Below, piece by piece: positions 8,823 to 17,636 of a stretch of DNA of 64,000 nucleotides. A model generated the notes under the pieces. It was not told the DNA's origin and did not search any database. It was given only the letters and a program-made list of their open reading frames with translations. The stretch is from Halosolutus halophilus (GTDB lineage: Archaea; Halobacteriota; Halobacteria; Halobacteriales; Natrialbaceae), in NCBI RefSeq assembly GCF_022869805.1, contig NZ_CP094974.1:310001-374000 (forward strand). Reading direction: 5' to 3'. The translations under genes and the position numbers were made by a program. How positions within the stretch are numbered: the stretch's first letter is position 1; every line of letters begins with the position of its first letter.

Positions 8823-10148
8823 ATGGTGACAACTAACATTCGATCGGCGTGGCGACGCTACCGTGCGATCCCGATCGTCTACCGGATCGGTGCGGCGTTC
8901 GTGCTGGGCTCGATCGTCGGCCTGCTCGTCGGCGACGCCGCGACGGCACTCCAGCCGCTGGGCGATATCTTCGTCCGGTTGCTGAGCATGATCGTCATCC
9001 CCATCGTCATCTTCACGCTGTTGATGGGGATCCGGCGGATCACGCCCTCGACACTCGGAAAGATCGGTGGGCAGGTCATCGCGCTGTACGCCGTCATGTC
9101 GGCGATCGCGGTGGTCATCGGACTGGCAGTATCCAACCTGGTCAACCCGGGGTCGGGGCTGACGCTGGCCGAGGACGTCGAGTTCGACCCGGCCGATACC
9201 CCCGACTTCGCCGAGGTGCTGATCGGCATCGTCCCGGAGAACCCGATCGGCGCGATGGCCGAGGGCGACGTCCTCGCGACGATCTTCTTCGTCATCGTCT
9301 TCGGACTCGCGCTCCTCATGATCCAGGAGTCGACCGAGGACGAGGCCGTTCGGCGCGGCGTCGAGTCGATCTTCGACATCGTCGAGGCCGGCACCGAGGC
9401 GCTGTTCAAGATCGTCTGGGGCGTCATGGAGTACGGCGTCATCGGCGTCTTCGCGCTCATGGCCGCCGTCTTCGGCGAGGCCGGCGTCGACGCGATCGTC
9501 CCGTTCGCGCTGTTGATCGCGACCCTGCTGGCAGCAATCCTGATCCACATCGGGGTCGTCTACCTCGGCGGCCTGATCGTCGTGCTCACGAGGCAGTCCC
9601 CGATCGCGTTCCTCGCGGGATCGAAGGACGCGATCGTGACGGCGCTCTCGATCCGCTCGTCGAGCGGGACGCTCCCGGTGACGATGGCCAACGCCGACGA
9701 CAACCTCCGGATCGACGAGAGCGTCTACGGCTTCTCGCTCCCGCTGGGCGCGACGATCAACATGGACGGGACCGCGATGTACCAGGGCGTCGTCGCCATC
9801 TTCGCCGCGAACCTCGTCGGCGTCCAGTTGAGCATCGTCGAGCAGGCGACGGTCGTCCTCATCGCCGTGCTCGCGAGCATCGGCGCGGGGGGCGTCCCCG
9901 GCACTGGGCTGATCATGTTGACGCTGGTGCTGACCCAGCTCGGATTGCCGCTCGAGGTGGTCGGGTTCGTCGCCGGCGTCGACCCGATCCTCGATCGGCT
10001 GCGGACGATGACGAACGTGACCGGCGACCTCGCCGTCACCACGGTCGTCGCCCACTGGAACGACGCGATCGACTTCGACGGCGGCTCGTGGGTCGACCCG
10101 ACCCGCGGCCTCGAGATCGGCGGCGAAACCGCATCGGGTAGCGACTGA
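8823..10148 (+). CDS. Dicarboxylate/amino acid:cation symporter (DAACS family)
   Basis: This is a 441-residue secondary transporter of the GltP/DctA type that couples uptake of dicarboxylates, glutamate or aspartate to sodium or protons. The signature serine-rich loop is visible as ALSIRSSSGTLPVTM (hairpin HP1), followed by the TM7 motif LPLGATINMDGTAMYQGV (the NMDGT cation site) and the HP2 loop ASIGAGGVPGTGLIML. The final transmembrane segment has VDPILDRLRTMTNVTGDLAV, matching the family's D...R...N...D substrate/cation ligands. The ribosome binding site GGAGG lies eight bases upstream. The exact substrate is not decidable from sequence. Confidence 0.94.
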   Translation: MVTTNIRSAWRRYRAIPIVYRIGAAFVLGSIVGLLVGDAATALQPLGDIFVRLLSMIVIPIVIFTLLMGIRRITPSTLGKIGGQVIALYAVMSAIAVVIGLAVSNLVNPGSGLTLAEDVEFDPADTPDFAEVLIGIVPENPIGAMAEGDVLATIFFVIVFGLALLMIQESTEDEAVRRGVESIFDIVEAGTEALFKIVWGVMEYGVIGVFALMAAVFGEAGVDAIVPFALLIATLLAAILIHIGVVYLGGLIVVLTRQSPIAFLAGSKDAIVTALSIRSSSGTLPVTMANADDNLRIDESVYGFSLPLGATINMDGTAMYQGVVAIFAANLVGVQLSIVEQATVVLIAVLASIGAGGVPGTGLIMLTLVLTQLGLPLEVVGFVAGVDPILDRLRTMTNVTGDLAVTTVVAHWNDAIDFDGGSWVDPTRGLEIGGETASGSD

Positions 10149-10313
10149 CCCGGGGCGGTTCCGCGGGCCGCGGATTCGGACGACGCGCGCCGCACGGGCC
10201 CGACGAGTCGGCGATCTCAAGTCGGGATCAGCAGGGACAGTACTAGTCCCGGGATCGACGGGAAAAGACGGCGACGCCGGTGCCTCGCGTCTCGTGGATC
10301 GTCAGTACCGGCG

Positions 10314-10535
10314 CTCGAACACCGTTCCGGACTCGCCGACGTCGACGACTGCATCGGCTGTACCTGGCCGCTGGTCGCGCTCATGGTCGCGCTCGGCTCG
10401 ATGAATCCCCTCGTGATGGTCGGCCTGACGCTCGTCGTCGCGCTCGAACGACTGGCCCCGGACAGCGACGACGTCGCCGTCGTGCAGGGGCTTCTCCTGC
10501 TCGCGACCGCAGGGTTCACGCTCCTGGCCGGCTTG
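10314..10535 (+). pseudogene. Remnant of a DUF2182-type metal-binding membrane protein gene (C-terminal part only)
   Basis: In this frame there is a recognisable C-terminal block of DUF2182 proteins: LEHRSGLADV, then CIGCTWPLVALMVALGSMNP, and two further membrane segments ending LLLLATAGFTLLAGL. Family members are several hundred residues long with multiple N-terminal helices. Upstream of 10314 the same frame stays open but encodes only polar, arginine-rich sequence with no helices, and there is no plausible start with a ribosome binding site. The frame also runs on downstream antisense to the next gene. I read this as the 3' relic of a deleted gene between the symporter and the hydrolase. 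Family assignment is by remembered pattern. Confidence 0.5.
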
Positions 10536-10595
10536 CGGGGGCCTGAACCGCCTCGCCGGCACGACTGGCAGCGCTGGGCCGCCCGTCCGCGGTTC

Positions 10596-11528
10596 CTACT
10601 GCTCCGCACGTGGGAGTTCCGCCGTGAGGTACTCGACGAACTTGTCCGGGTGTTCGGCGTGTGGCAGCAGCGTCGAGTAATCGATGACGACGAGATCCAG
10701 ATCGGCCGCGTCGGCGAGCGTCCGGCCCTGACGGAGCGGGACGAGTTCCGCGTCGCGGCCCCAGACCAGCGTCGCCGGCGTGTCGAGGGCCGCGAGTTCC
10801 GTCTGGAGGTCGAAGTCGGGATCGAGCGTCCCCGACGCGAACGAGGCTGGCGCGTACCGGGCTCCCGGCTGGTGGGCGCTCCGCCACGCGTACTCGACCT
10901 CGTCCTCGCCGATCCGGTCGCGATCGTAGTAGCCGTCCCGATCGTAGAAGTACCGGATCGAGGGTTTGCTCGCGAGGAGGTTAAAGAGCGTCGTGCCGAC
11001 GATCGGCGTCCGGATGAGGGTCCGCAGCCAGGGTCTCTCCGCGGCCGTCTCGTCGGTCGGACAGATCAGGACGAGGTGCTCGAAGTCGGTCTCCGAAGCG
11101 GCGTCGACGACGAACGACCCGGTCAGCGAGGAGGCGAGGACGATCGGCTCGTCGGTGACGTCGCGAGCGAAGTCCCGGACGAACTCGGCGTAGAGGGTCG
11201 GCGAGTAGACGAGCGGCGGTCGTTCCGATCGGCCGAACCCGGGGAGATCGACGGCGAACACGTGGTAGTTTTCCGCGAGCTGTTCGAAGAGCGGCTCGAA
11301 CTCGTGGCTGCTCGCCCCGGCGTGGATGCTGTGACACAGCAGCATGTCGGGGTCGTTCGGATCGCCCGCGACGGTGTAGGCGACCTCGATCCCGCGCCAC
11401 CGATACGTGCGTTCGACGCCCGGCAACGGGTTCTCGAACTCGCTTGCACGGTTCCTGAGGAGTCGGTTTCCGAGGACGGCACCGCCAACGATCCCGGCGG
11501 CTGCACCGAGAACTGTTCGGGCTTTCAT
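10596..11528 (-). CDS. Alpha/beta hydrolase
   Basis: This 310-residue alpha/beta hydrolase fold protein has the oxyanion-region strand DMLLCHSIHAGASSHEF, the FAVDLPGFGRSERP block typical of the superfamily, a nucleophile elbow ASSLTGSF (a non-canonical form of G-x-S-x-G) and a late LPHAEHPDKFVEYL segment supplying the catalytic His. The N-terminus (ARTVLGAAAGIVGGAVLGN) is a glycine-rich hydrophobic stretch that could be a membrane anchor. It is on the minus strand, upstream of the DUF2182 remnant. Substrate unknown. Confidence 0.82.
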   Translation of the reverse strand: MKARTVLGAAAGIVGGAVLGNRLLRNRASEFENPLPGVERTYRWRGIEVAYTVAGDPNDPDMLLCHSIHAGASSHEFEPLFEQLAENYHVFAVDLPGFGRSERPPLVYSPTLYAEFVRDFARDVTDEPIVLASSLTGSFVVDAASETDFEHLVLICPTDETAAERPWLRTLIRTPIVGTTLFNLLASKPSIRYFYDRDGYYDRDRIGEDEVEYAWRSAHQPGARYAPASFASGTLDPDFDLQTELAALDTPATLVWGRDAELVPLRQGRTLADAADLDLVVIDYSTLLPHAEHPDKFVEYLTAELPRAEQ

Positions 11529-11702
11529 AGCCGCCGGTACGACGGCAACGTCCTTAGGCGTGCGGTTGGCGTTCAGAAACTGTTAGCTGCGGTTGCGAAC
11601 GCGGGCGCTCGTCGACGCGCTGCTGGACCCAGTTACGAGATCGTGCTATCGGAACGTGCTGCCGGAACCCGCTACGCGCCCCCGGAACCGGCCGACACGG
11701 GC

Positions 11703-12797
11703 TCAGTTCGACTCGAGTTCGTCCAACTCGAGGTCGTCGATACACGCCTCGACCGGCGCGAGGAGGTCGCTCGCGATCGTGTAGGGGTCCGACTCGCCGT
11801 TTCGGACCGCGTCCGCGAGGTCGTCGATCCCACCTGCTCGATCGATCTGCGTCTCGAGCATGGCGTGGACGTCCTCGCGCAGGAGCGTTCGGATCTCTTC
11901 GGCGTAGCGCTGGCGGGTCATCTCGGCGCGGGTACCGGAGTCGACCAGGTACTGCTGGTGGGCCGCGAGTTCGTCGATGAACGCCTCGACGCCCTGGCCC
12001 TTCGTCGCGACGGTCTCGACGATCGGCGGGGTCCAGTCTTCGGTCTCCGTACCGTCGTCGCCACCGGTGCCGTCGTCGCCCCGGTCGGCACCGCCGGCGT
12101 CCATCGCATCGGCACCGTGGTGGCCGGTGTTGCCACCCATCCCCGTCCCTTCACCGAGGTGGATCATGTCCTGGAGTTCCTGGACGGTCCGATCGGCACC
12201 CGGTCGATCGGCCTTGTTGACGACGAAGACGTCGGCGATCTCGAGGATGCCGGCCTTCAGGGTCTGGACGTCGTCGCCGGAACCGGGCGGGACGAGGACG
12301 GCGACGGTGTCGGCGGTCCGGACGACGTCGATCTCGTTCTGGCCGGCACCGACGGTCTCGATGATGATCTTGTCCTTGCCGAAGGCGTCCATCGCCTTCA
12401 CGGCGTCCGCGGTCGCGGTCGAGAGACCGCCCAGCGTCCCGCGGGCGCTCATCGACCGGACGAACACGTCCATGTCGCCGACCGTGGAGGCCATCCGGAT
12501 GCGATCGCCGAGCACCGCGCCGCCGGTGAACGGCGAGGAAGGGTCGATCGCGATGACGCCGACCGTCTCGCCCCGATCGCGGTACGTCTCGGCCAGTTTG
12601 TCGACGAGCGTCGACTTTCCCGCGCCGGGACTGCCGGTGATCCCGATCACGTCGGCCTCGCCCGCGTGGGCGTACAGTTCGGAGACGAGGTCCCGGTAGC
12701 CCGGCGATCGGTTCTCGATCTTCGAAATGACGCGGGCGAGCGCGCGGTGTTTCCCCGCGAGCAGATCCTCGAGCAACGATTCGTGGTCCGCGTTCAT
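11703..12797 (-). CDS. meaB: Methylmalonyl-CoA mutase-associated GTPase MeaB
   Basis: This 364-residue G3E-family P-loop GTPase (formerly LAO/AO transport kinase, ArgK) gates B12 cofactor delivery to and protects methylmalonyl-CoA mutase. The P-loop GSPGAGKS is at 55-62, the [20 protein letters not shown] segment and GLSTATAD follow, and the base-recognition motif is NKAD. The start overlaps the stop of the mutase B12-binding subunit gene by four bases (ATGA), a coupling that supports the function. An unusual Gly/Asp/His-rich insert of about 40 residues follows [16 protein letters not shown] and looks like a flexible acidic loop. Confidence 0.94.
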   Translation of the reverse strand: MNADHESLLEDLLAGKHRALARVISKIENRSPGYRDLVSELYAHAGEADVIGITGSPGAGKSTLVDKLAETYRDRGETVGVIAIDPSSPFTGGAVLGDRIRMASTVGDMDVFVRSMSARGTLGGLSTATADAVKAMDAFGKDKIIIETVGAGQNEIDVVRTADTVAVLVPPGSGDDVQTLKAGILEIADVFVVNKADRPGADRTVQELQDMIHLGEGTGMGGNTGHHGADAMDAGGADRGDDGTGGDDGTETEDWTPPIVETVATKGQGVEAFIDELAAHQQYLVDSGTRAEMTRQRYAEEIRTLLREDVHAMLETQIDRAGGIDDLADAVRNGESDPYTIASDLLAPVEACIDDLELDELESN

Positions 12798-13210
12798 CGC
12801 TCGGGTACGTTCTCGCGGACGAACTCGATCGTCTCCTCGATCGACGTGCCGGGACCGAAAATCTCGGCGACGCCCTGTTGCTTGAGTTCGTTCCGGTCTT
12901 CCTCGGGGATCACGCCCCCGGCGAGCACGAGCGTGTCCTCCTCGGCGCCGTACTCTTCGAGGCCGTCCATGATCTTCGGGACGAGCGTGTCGTGTGCCCC
13001 CGAGAGAATGGAGATGCCGAGAACGTCGACGTCCTCCTGGACGGCCGCCTGGACGATCTCCTCGGGTGCTTTGTGGAGGCCGGAGTAGATGACCTCGAAA
13101 CCGGCGTCACGGAACGCACGGGCGATGACGTGTGCACCTCGATCGTGACCGTCGAGACCGACTTTGGCGACGAGACACCGGATCGACTCCTGCTCCTGTT
13201 CGCTGCTCAT
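12794..13210 (-). CDS. mcmA2: Methylmalonyl-CoA mutase, cobalamin-binding subunit (C-terminal domain protein)
   Basis: This 138-residue stand-alone B12-binding domain corresponds to the C-terminal domain of methylmalonyl-CoA mutase. The base-off cobalamin motif D-x-H-x-x-G is present as Asp20-Gly-His22-Asp-Arg-Gly25, followed by [11 protein letters not shown], a [14 protein letters not shown] strand-turn and [11 protein letters not shown]. It must pair with a large catalytic subunit encoded elsewhere to interconvert methylmalonyl-CoA and succinyl-CoA. It is the first gene of a two-gene operon with meaB. Confidence 0.94.
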   Translation of the reverse strand: MSSEQEQESIRCLVAKVGLDGHDRGAHVIARAFRDAGFEVIYSGLHKAPEEIVQAAVQEDVDVLGISILSGAHDTLVPKIMDGLEEYGAEEDTLVLAGGVIPEEDRNELKQQGVAEIFGPGTSIEETIEFVRENVPER

Positions 13211-13618
13211 ACACCTCTCTTCCCGTGCCGCCTGTTTGACTTTAACGGATATTGCCTAGGCTTGCGATGCGTTCGTGCGGATCGCGTCGATAGCGATCGA
13301 GTTCGGACCGGGACGAGGCGGGGGATTCGACGGTGAGAGACGCCGTGCGAAGGCCTCTCGGTCGCGGAGGACGAGTCGCGTGTTCGATCCAGCACCGTCC
13401 GAACCGGAACCCACTGCCCTATCCGCCTGTCCGAACCAGCCCCCTTCCCGTTTGGGCGTCGATCGGACCGTCGGCCCGAAATATTCAAGACGTATACACG
13501 TTTGCCACCCGTATAATTGCCATTGTCACCGGGTCACATCCTGAACCAAAGGCCTAAGAGCGAAACTACCTTACATTCCGCCAATGACTATCGCTCGTCT
13601 GTGGCGGAGGGATCTCTC
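13211..13618. other. Divergent intergenic region between mcmA2 and the HD-domain gene
   Basis: About 400 bases without a convincing gene. The right part is AT-rich and has a TATA-like TATAAT at 13512-13517, roughly 105 bases ahead of the GTG at 13619, suggesting a leader transcript for the HD gene. A GGAGG at 13606-13610 is well placed for that GTG. On the left, only a short stretch separates mcmA2 from ordinary GC-rich sequence, and I saw no clear box. Confidence 0.45.
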
Positions 13619-14293
13619 GTGGGCGTCGAAATAAAAGAAACCAGGGTACCAGACGCCGAATTCGAGGAGATGAAAGGATTCGTCTTCGAGTATCTCGCGG
13701 CCAGCGTCGAGAAGGAAGACGAAGGTGGCCGCATGCGCTGGTACCCGTGGCACTCGGCGGAGTACCGGCACAACCACATCCTCAACGTGGTCGATCTCGC
13801 CGAAGAGATCGCCCGTAAGGAGGGTGCGGACGTCGACGTCACGCGGGTCGCCGCGCTCTTTCACGACGTCGCCAAACTCGAGACGGACCAGGAACTCCAC
13901 GCCGAGGCCGGCGCTCGCGTCGCCCGGGAGTACCTCGAATCTCGAGCGGAGTACCCCGAGTCGTTCATCCAGCAGGTGTGTCGCGCCATCGAACACCACT
14001 CCTACCAGGGTGATCTCGACGACCTCGCACTCGAGACGCAGTCGCTCATCGAGGCCGACCTGCTCGACAAGGTCGGCGCGAACGGAATGGCCCTGATGCT
14101 GTTGCGGATGGGCTACGAGGCCCGCACCCACATGGACTGCGACGAGATGGTCGATCGGGTCCTCGAACGCGGCTACGACGCCGCCGCGCGCGTCCAGAGC
14201 GATACGGCCGAGAGCATCGCTCACCAGCGACTCAAGCGCGTGACGTGGTTCCAGGAGTGGCTCGAGGACGAAATCGCCGCGATGGGTGACTGA
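13619..14293 (+). CDS. HD domain phosphohydrolase
   Basis: I start this 224-residue protein at the GTG at 13619 because GGAGG lies eight bases upstream and the product (MGVEIKETRVPDAEFEEM) begins with sequence fitting the rest; the frame stays open further upstream with no better site. The HD metal motif is H...HD...D: YRHNHILNVVDL, then LFHDVAKLETDQELHAEAGA, then CRAIEHHSYQ and EADLLDKVGANG. This arrangement is that of the YfbR/YedJ-like HD superfamily of metal-dependent phosphohydrolases, often acting on nucleotides. The precise substrate is unknown. Confidence 0.85.
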   Translation: MGVEIKETRVPDAEFEEMKGFVFEYLAASVEKEDEGGRMRWYPWHSAEYRHNHILNVVDLAEEIARKEGADVDVTRVAALFHDVAKLETDQELHAEAGARVAREYLESRAEYPESFIQQVCRAIEHHSYQGDLDDLALETQSLIEADLLDKVGANGMALMLLRMGYEARTHMDCDEMVDRVLERGYDAAARVQSDTAESIAHQRLKRVTWFQEWLEDEIAAMGD

Positions 14294-14437
14294 CGCGTTC
14301 GTTCCAGAGCGGCAGTCTCCGTCCCCGACCGTCTTTGCGATCGACAGTGACGACTCTCGGGTCCGACCCCCGTTCGGTTCAGTCGCCGGCCGATCGGTCC
14401 TCGCGTCCGCGTCGGCGAGCGGTCGATCGGGACGCCC

Positions 14438-15118
14438 TCAGAGGACCCCGAGGGTGCCGACGACGAGAAATAGCAGGCCGAATCCGGCCAGCACGACGGC
14501 GCTGAGAGCGGCGACGATCGGCGCGAAGGCGTCGACCCGCCGCCCCGCGGCGACCAGCGCGGCGGGGTAGGCGACGATCCAGAGCCCGATGCCGCCGAAG
14601 AATCCAAGCAGCAGGGCCGGCGAACCGGTCTGGACGACGAGCGCTCCCTCGAGGACCGCCCCCGCACCCGGCACGTGCGAGAAGACGTCGAGGCTGCCCG
14701 ACTGGAGCAACCCGACGCCGACGGTGAGCCAGAACCCGATCTGGTAGGGGTTCGTCAGCGCGAGCACGAACGTTTTGCGAAACCCCTTCGACTCGCCGCG
14801 GCCGCCGTCCGTGAACGAGGCCGCCGATCGGGCCTCCTCGATCGCGCCGACGGCGAAGTAACACATCAGGAGTCCGCCGGCGACGTAGAGGATCGGCCGG
14901 ACCGCCGGGTACTGGTCGATGATCGCGACGATGCCGGCGAGCGCGAGTACGAAGAAGACGACGTCGGCGACCATCGCGCCGAGGCCGGCCCAGAAGCCGG
15001 CCGTCCAGCCGCGGACGACGCTCTCCTCGGCGATGATGGCGTTCATCGGTCCCGGCGGCGCGGCGAGGGCCACGCCGAAGACGATGCCGGCGAGTGCCGT
15101 TACGAGAGCACTGGTCAC
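14438..15118 (-). CDS. LysE family exporter
   Basis: This 226-residue membrane protein begins with GIVFGVALAAPPGPMNAIIA, which is the LysE/RhtB signature helix with the PPGPMN turn. The WTAGFWAGLGAMVADVVFF helix and the loop VLALTNPYQIGFWLTVGVGLL follow, as in amino acid and metabolite exporters of this family. Six membrane segments are expected and roughly that number can be seen. It is a single gene convergent with the HD gene. Substrate not assignable. Confidence 0.86.
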   Translation of the reverse strand: MTSALVTALAGIVFGVALAAPPGPMNAIIAEESVVRGWTAGFWAGLGAMVADVVFFVLALAGIVAIIDQYPAVRPILYVAGGLLMCYFAVGAIEEARSAASFTDGGRGESKGFRKTFVLALTNPYQIGFWLTVGVGLLQSGSLDVFSHVPGAGAVLEGALVVQTGSPALLLGFFGGIGLWIVAYPAALVAAGRRVDAFAPIVAALSAVVLAGFGLLFLVVGTLGVL

Positions 15119-15334
15119 TGCTGTTCGATATCGAGTGAGTGACCGGGGGAGAAAAGCGCACTGACTTCGGCAGCGTGGGCACGGATGGGCGTCGAACCGC
15201 CGGACCTATTTCGAACCCCGTTCAACGGCGGGTATGGGCGAGGATCGAATTGCCGGTGTGACGCCGTCGAGACCGCTGGCTGAACGCGAGGCCGTCTCGA
15301 TCGGGACGGGGCGATGGACCTGGACGGAGCGACG

Positions 15335-16024
15335 ATGAATCGGCGCGCCCTCCTCGCGGCCGCCGCCGGTCTGGGGACGGTCGGCGCCGGTGGCTGTCTC
15401 GATGGTGGTTCGGGCGGGAACGAGATCGACGACGCCGACGACGCCGACGACGGCGCGGACGGCGACGGCGGCCCGCCGTACGAAATCGAACTGATCGACG
15501 CGCCCGGCAGCGAGGCGGGGACGGTCACCGTCCCGCAGTCGGGCCAGGTCGTGCTCGTCAACTTCACGCGGCAGTTCTGTCCGACGAGCATCGGGTATCT
15601 CTCGAACGTCGGCGAGGCGTACGACCGACTCGCCTCGGAGTACGACGTCGGACCGGACGGCGACGTGTTCGTGCTGTCGGTCATCGACTGGACCCAGGGC
15701 GCGACGCCGTCGAACGAGGAACTGGCCGACTGGTGGATCGAAAACGACGGCTACTGGCCGATCGGCATCGATCGATCCGGCGAGTTCTTCGACGAGTACC
15801 ACAACACCGACGAGTTCCCGGGGACGGCCGCGATAGACGGCGACGGGGAGGTCCACTGGGATGATCTCGGCGGGACGACGCCGTCGAACATCGTCTCTGG
15901 CGTCAGGGGCGCCGTCGAAGCCGAGTCCGGCGTCGAGACGGAATCGACGGCCGAGACCGACGAGAACGACGCGGCCGGAGAGACCAACGAAACCGACGCG
16001 GACGGACGTTCGGACGCGGACTGA
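15335..16024 (+). CDS. Thioredoxin-fold Tat lipoprotein lacking the CxxC pair
   Basis: I use the ATG at 15335, giving 229 residues with an Arg-Arg start, a hydrophobic stretch and a lipobox GAGGC, so it is probably a cell-surface lipoprotein. An Asp-rich linker leads to a TlpA/ResA-like thioredoxin fold: DAPGSEAGTVTVPQSGQVVL, VNFTRQFCPTS, a DWW helix and a cis-Pro loop FPGTAAIDGDG. Only one Cys sits at the active-site position (FCPTS), so it cannot form the usual disulfide on its own. It is a paralogue of the protein at 16908-17546. The C-terminus is Asn/Thr/Glu/Asp-rich and probably disordered. Confidence 0.78.
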   Translation: MNRRALLAAAAGLGTVGAGGCLDGGSGGNEIDDADDADDGADGDGGPPYEIELIDAPGSEAGTVTVPQSGQVVLVNFTRQFCPTSIGYLSNVGEAYDRLASEYDVGPDGDVFVLSVIDWTQGATPSNEELADWWIENDGYWPIGIDRSGEFFDEYHNTDEFPGTAAIDGDGEVHWDDLGGTTPSNIVSGVRGAVEAESGVETESTAETDENDAAGETNETDADGRSDAD

Positions 16025-16063
16025 CCGACTCGCGACGATCGATCGCCGTCGACTGCGGTGAGG

Positions 16064-16705
16064 TCACGTCTTCCGCCCTTCCGCTCCCCGACGATCGGCG
16101 AGCGCCGGATACGACTGCTCCCCACCGACGGAGTTCCGTGCAACGAGGGTCGCGACCGCCGCGACTCCCCCCGGTAGCGGTCGCCGCCGCTCCTCGTAGG
16201 AGAGCACGGTCAGGTCCAGACACGCCCGGAGCAGGTCGTTCGAGCGGTACCGGTGGCGATCGCTCGTCGGTCCGATCTCGACGGGATCGCTCGTGCGCAG
16301 GTGGTGCTCGTAGACGAGGACGCCGCCCGGCGCGAGTGCGTCTTTCAGGTCGGGGATCACGTCCAGCCCCGCGAAGAAACTTACCGTGATGACGTCGTAC
16401 CGCTCCGCTCCGAAATCGAAGTCGGCGACGTCGGTCCGGTGCCAGTTGACGCTCGCGTCGACGCCGCGAGCCTCGGCCCGCGTCCGTGCCTGCGAGAGGG
16501 CCTCGTCGGAGATGTCGATCGCGTCGACCTCGTAGCCGTGATCGGCGAGGAAGACGGCGTTGCGCCCGGTTCCGGTCGCGACGTCGAGGGCGCGTCCCTC
16601 CGGCAACGTCGCGATCCGTCGTTCGAGGTCCGGGATCGGATCGTCGGGGAGGTCGAACTCGACGTCCCTGTACTTCTCGTTCCAGCGCTCGCGTTCGTCG
16701 GTCAC
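16064..16705 (-). CDS. Class I SAM-dependent methyltransferase
   Basis: This is a 213-residue Rossmann-fold methyltransferase. The start is a GTG at 16705 that begins TDERERWNEKYRDVEFDLPD; the longer frame upstream is shadow sequence of the thioredoxin-like gene. Motif I is ALDVATGTGRNAVFLADHGY, motif II VDAIDISDEAL, and the post-motif strand DVITVSFFAGLDVI. This pattern resembles TehB/UbiE-like small-molecule methyltransferases. It lies antisense between two paralogous thioredoxin-fold genes. Substrate unknown. Confidence 0.86.
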   Translation of the reverse strand: MTDERERWNEKYRDVEFDLPDDPIPDLERRIATLPEGRALDVATGTGRNAVFLADHGYEVDAIDISDEALSQARTRAEARGVDASVNWHRTDVADFDFGAERYDVITVSFFAGLDVIPDLKDALAPGGVLVYEHHLRTSDPVEIGPTSDRHRYRSNDLLRACLDLTVLSYEERRRPLPGGVAAVATLVARNSVGGEQSYPALADRRGAEGRKT

Positions 16706-16907
16706 GTCAGGGATGACGGACGGCGGCCGCTTGGGTGTTCCCCCGATCGGCGGCGCGACGACTCGACGATCGAACCAGTGGAACCTTTGGTCGACGAAGC
16801 GTACTGTCACGCATGACTCGTCACTCGGATCGCTGCGTCGCGGCCGTGGGTCAGCCGCGACGGTCTCTCTCGCAGCGCGATCGGTCGCAGATCGAGGTGA
16901 GAAGCCG

Positions 16908-17546
16908 GTGAGACGCCGCGACCTCGTCGCCGGTATCGGGAGCCTCGGCGTCCTCGGTGGGGGCGTCGCGCTCCTGCGGAACGGGATGCCCTCGATCGGA
17001 GACGACAGCCGTCCCGAGCCAGCCGACGAAGACGGATCGAACGGCCCCGTCGAGGTCGAGACGATCGACGCCCGCGGGAGCGAGGCCGGGACGGTCCAGG
17101 TGCCGGCCGATCGGGTCACGGTCGTCAGCTTCTTCGTCACGGGCTGTGGCCAGTGCCAGGCACACATGCCGCACCTCGCCGAGGCCCGCCGAGACCTCCG
17201 GGACGACTACGGCTCCGACGTCCGGTTCCTGTCGGTCACCTACCAGTCGCTCGGCAAGATGCCACCCGAAGAACTCCGGGACTGGTGGGCGGCCCACGAC
17301 GGCAACTGGGCGGTCGGTTACGACCCTAATTCGTCGCTCTCGGCGTCGTACGGCGTCGTCGGCTATCCCGTCACGGTCGTGATCGACGCGGACGGCGAGA
17401 ACCGGTGGCAGGAGAAGGGCGTCCTGGATCCCGAAACGATCGTCGAGGCCGCCGAGCCCGTACTGGACGCGCGACAGGGGGCGTCGACCGCGAACGAGAC
17501 GGGCAACGCCGGCGATACCGACGAGGAGTCGACGTCGACTGCCTGA
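16908..17546 (+). CDS. TlpA/ResA-like thioredoxin-fold protein, membrane anchored
   Basis: The start is taken at the GTG at 16908, preceded by GAGGTGA, giving 212 residues. The N-terminus RRRDLVAGIGSLGVLGGGVAL is a Tat-like or anchor segment without a lipobox Cys. The thioredoxin domain has the redox pair in GCGQCQAHMPH, the helix LRDWWAAHDGNWAVGYDP and the cis-Pro loop VGYPVTVVIDADG. It would act outside the membrane on disulfides of secreted or cytochrome-maturation proteins. It shares with the upstream lipoprotein the lead-in D-A-x-G-S-E-A-G-T-V and a disordered acidic/Asn tail, so the two are an old tandem duplication. Confidence 0.82.
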   Translation: MRRRDLVAGIGSLGVLGGGVALLRNGMPSIGDDSRPEPADEDGSNGPVEVETIDARGSEAGTVQVPADRVTVVSFFVTGCGQCQAHMPHLAEARRDLRDDYGSDVRFLSVTYQSLGKMPPEELRDWWAAHDGNWAVGYDPNSSLSASYGVVGYPVTVVIDADGENRWQEKGVLDPETIVEAAEPVLDARQGASTANETGNAGDTDEESTSTA

Positions 17547-17552
17547 GGCGAT

Positions 17553-17609
17553 CGGCGGCGGTGACGACGAATTCCGTCACGGACCGACGACCGGCGGCGG
17601 TGACGACGA
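17553..17609. repeat. 18-base direct repeat between convergent gene ends
   Basis: The 18-mer CGGCGGCGGTGACGACGA occurs at 17553-17570 and again, perfectly, at 17592-17609, with a 39-base period. It lies just after the stop of the thioredoxin gene and before the end of the HEAT/PQQ gene. Such a repeat suggests a small tandem duplication in the noncoding spacer. Confidence 0.7.
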
Positions 17610-17636
17610 TCCGTCCCAGACCGGCGAGTGATGCGG

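Noticed and set aside
13584-13634. 16-codon upstream frame (ATG at 13584) overlapping the start of the HD gene
   Set aside because: It could be a leader peptide, but no leader regulation signature (codon runs, attenuator stems) was seen.
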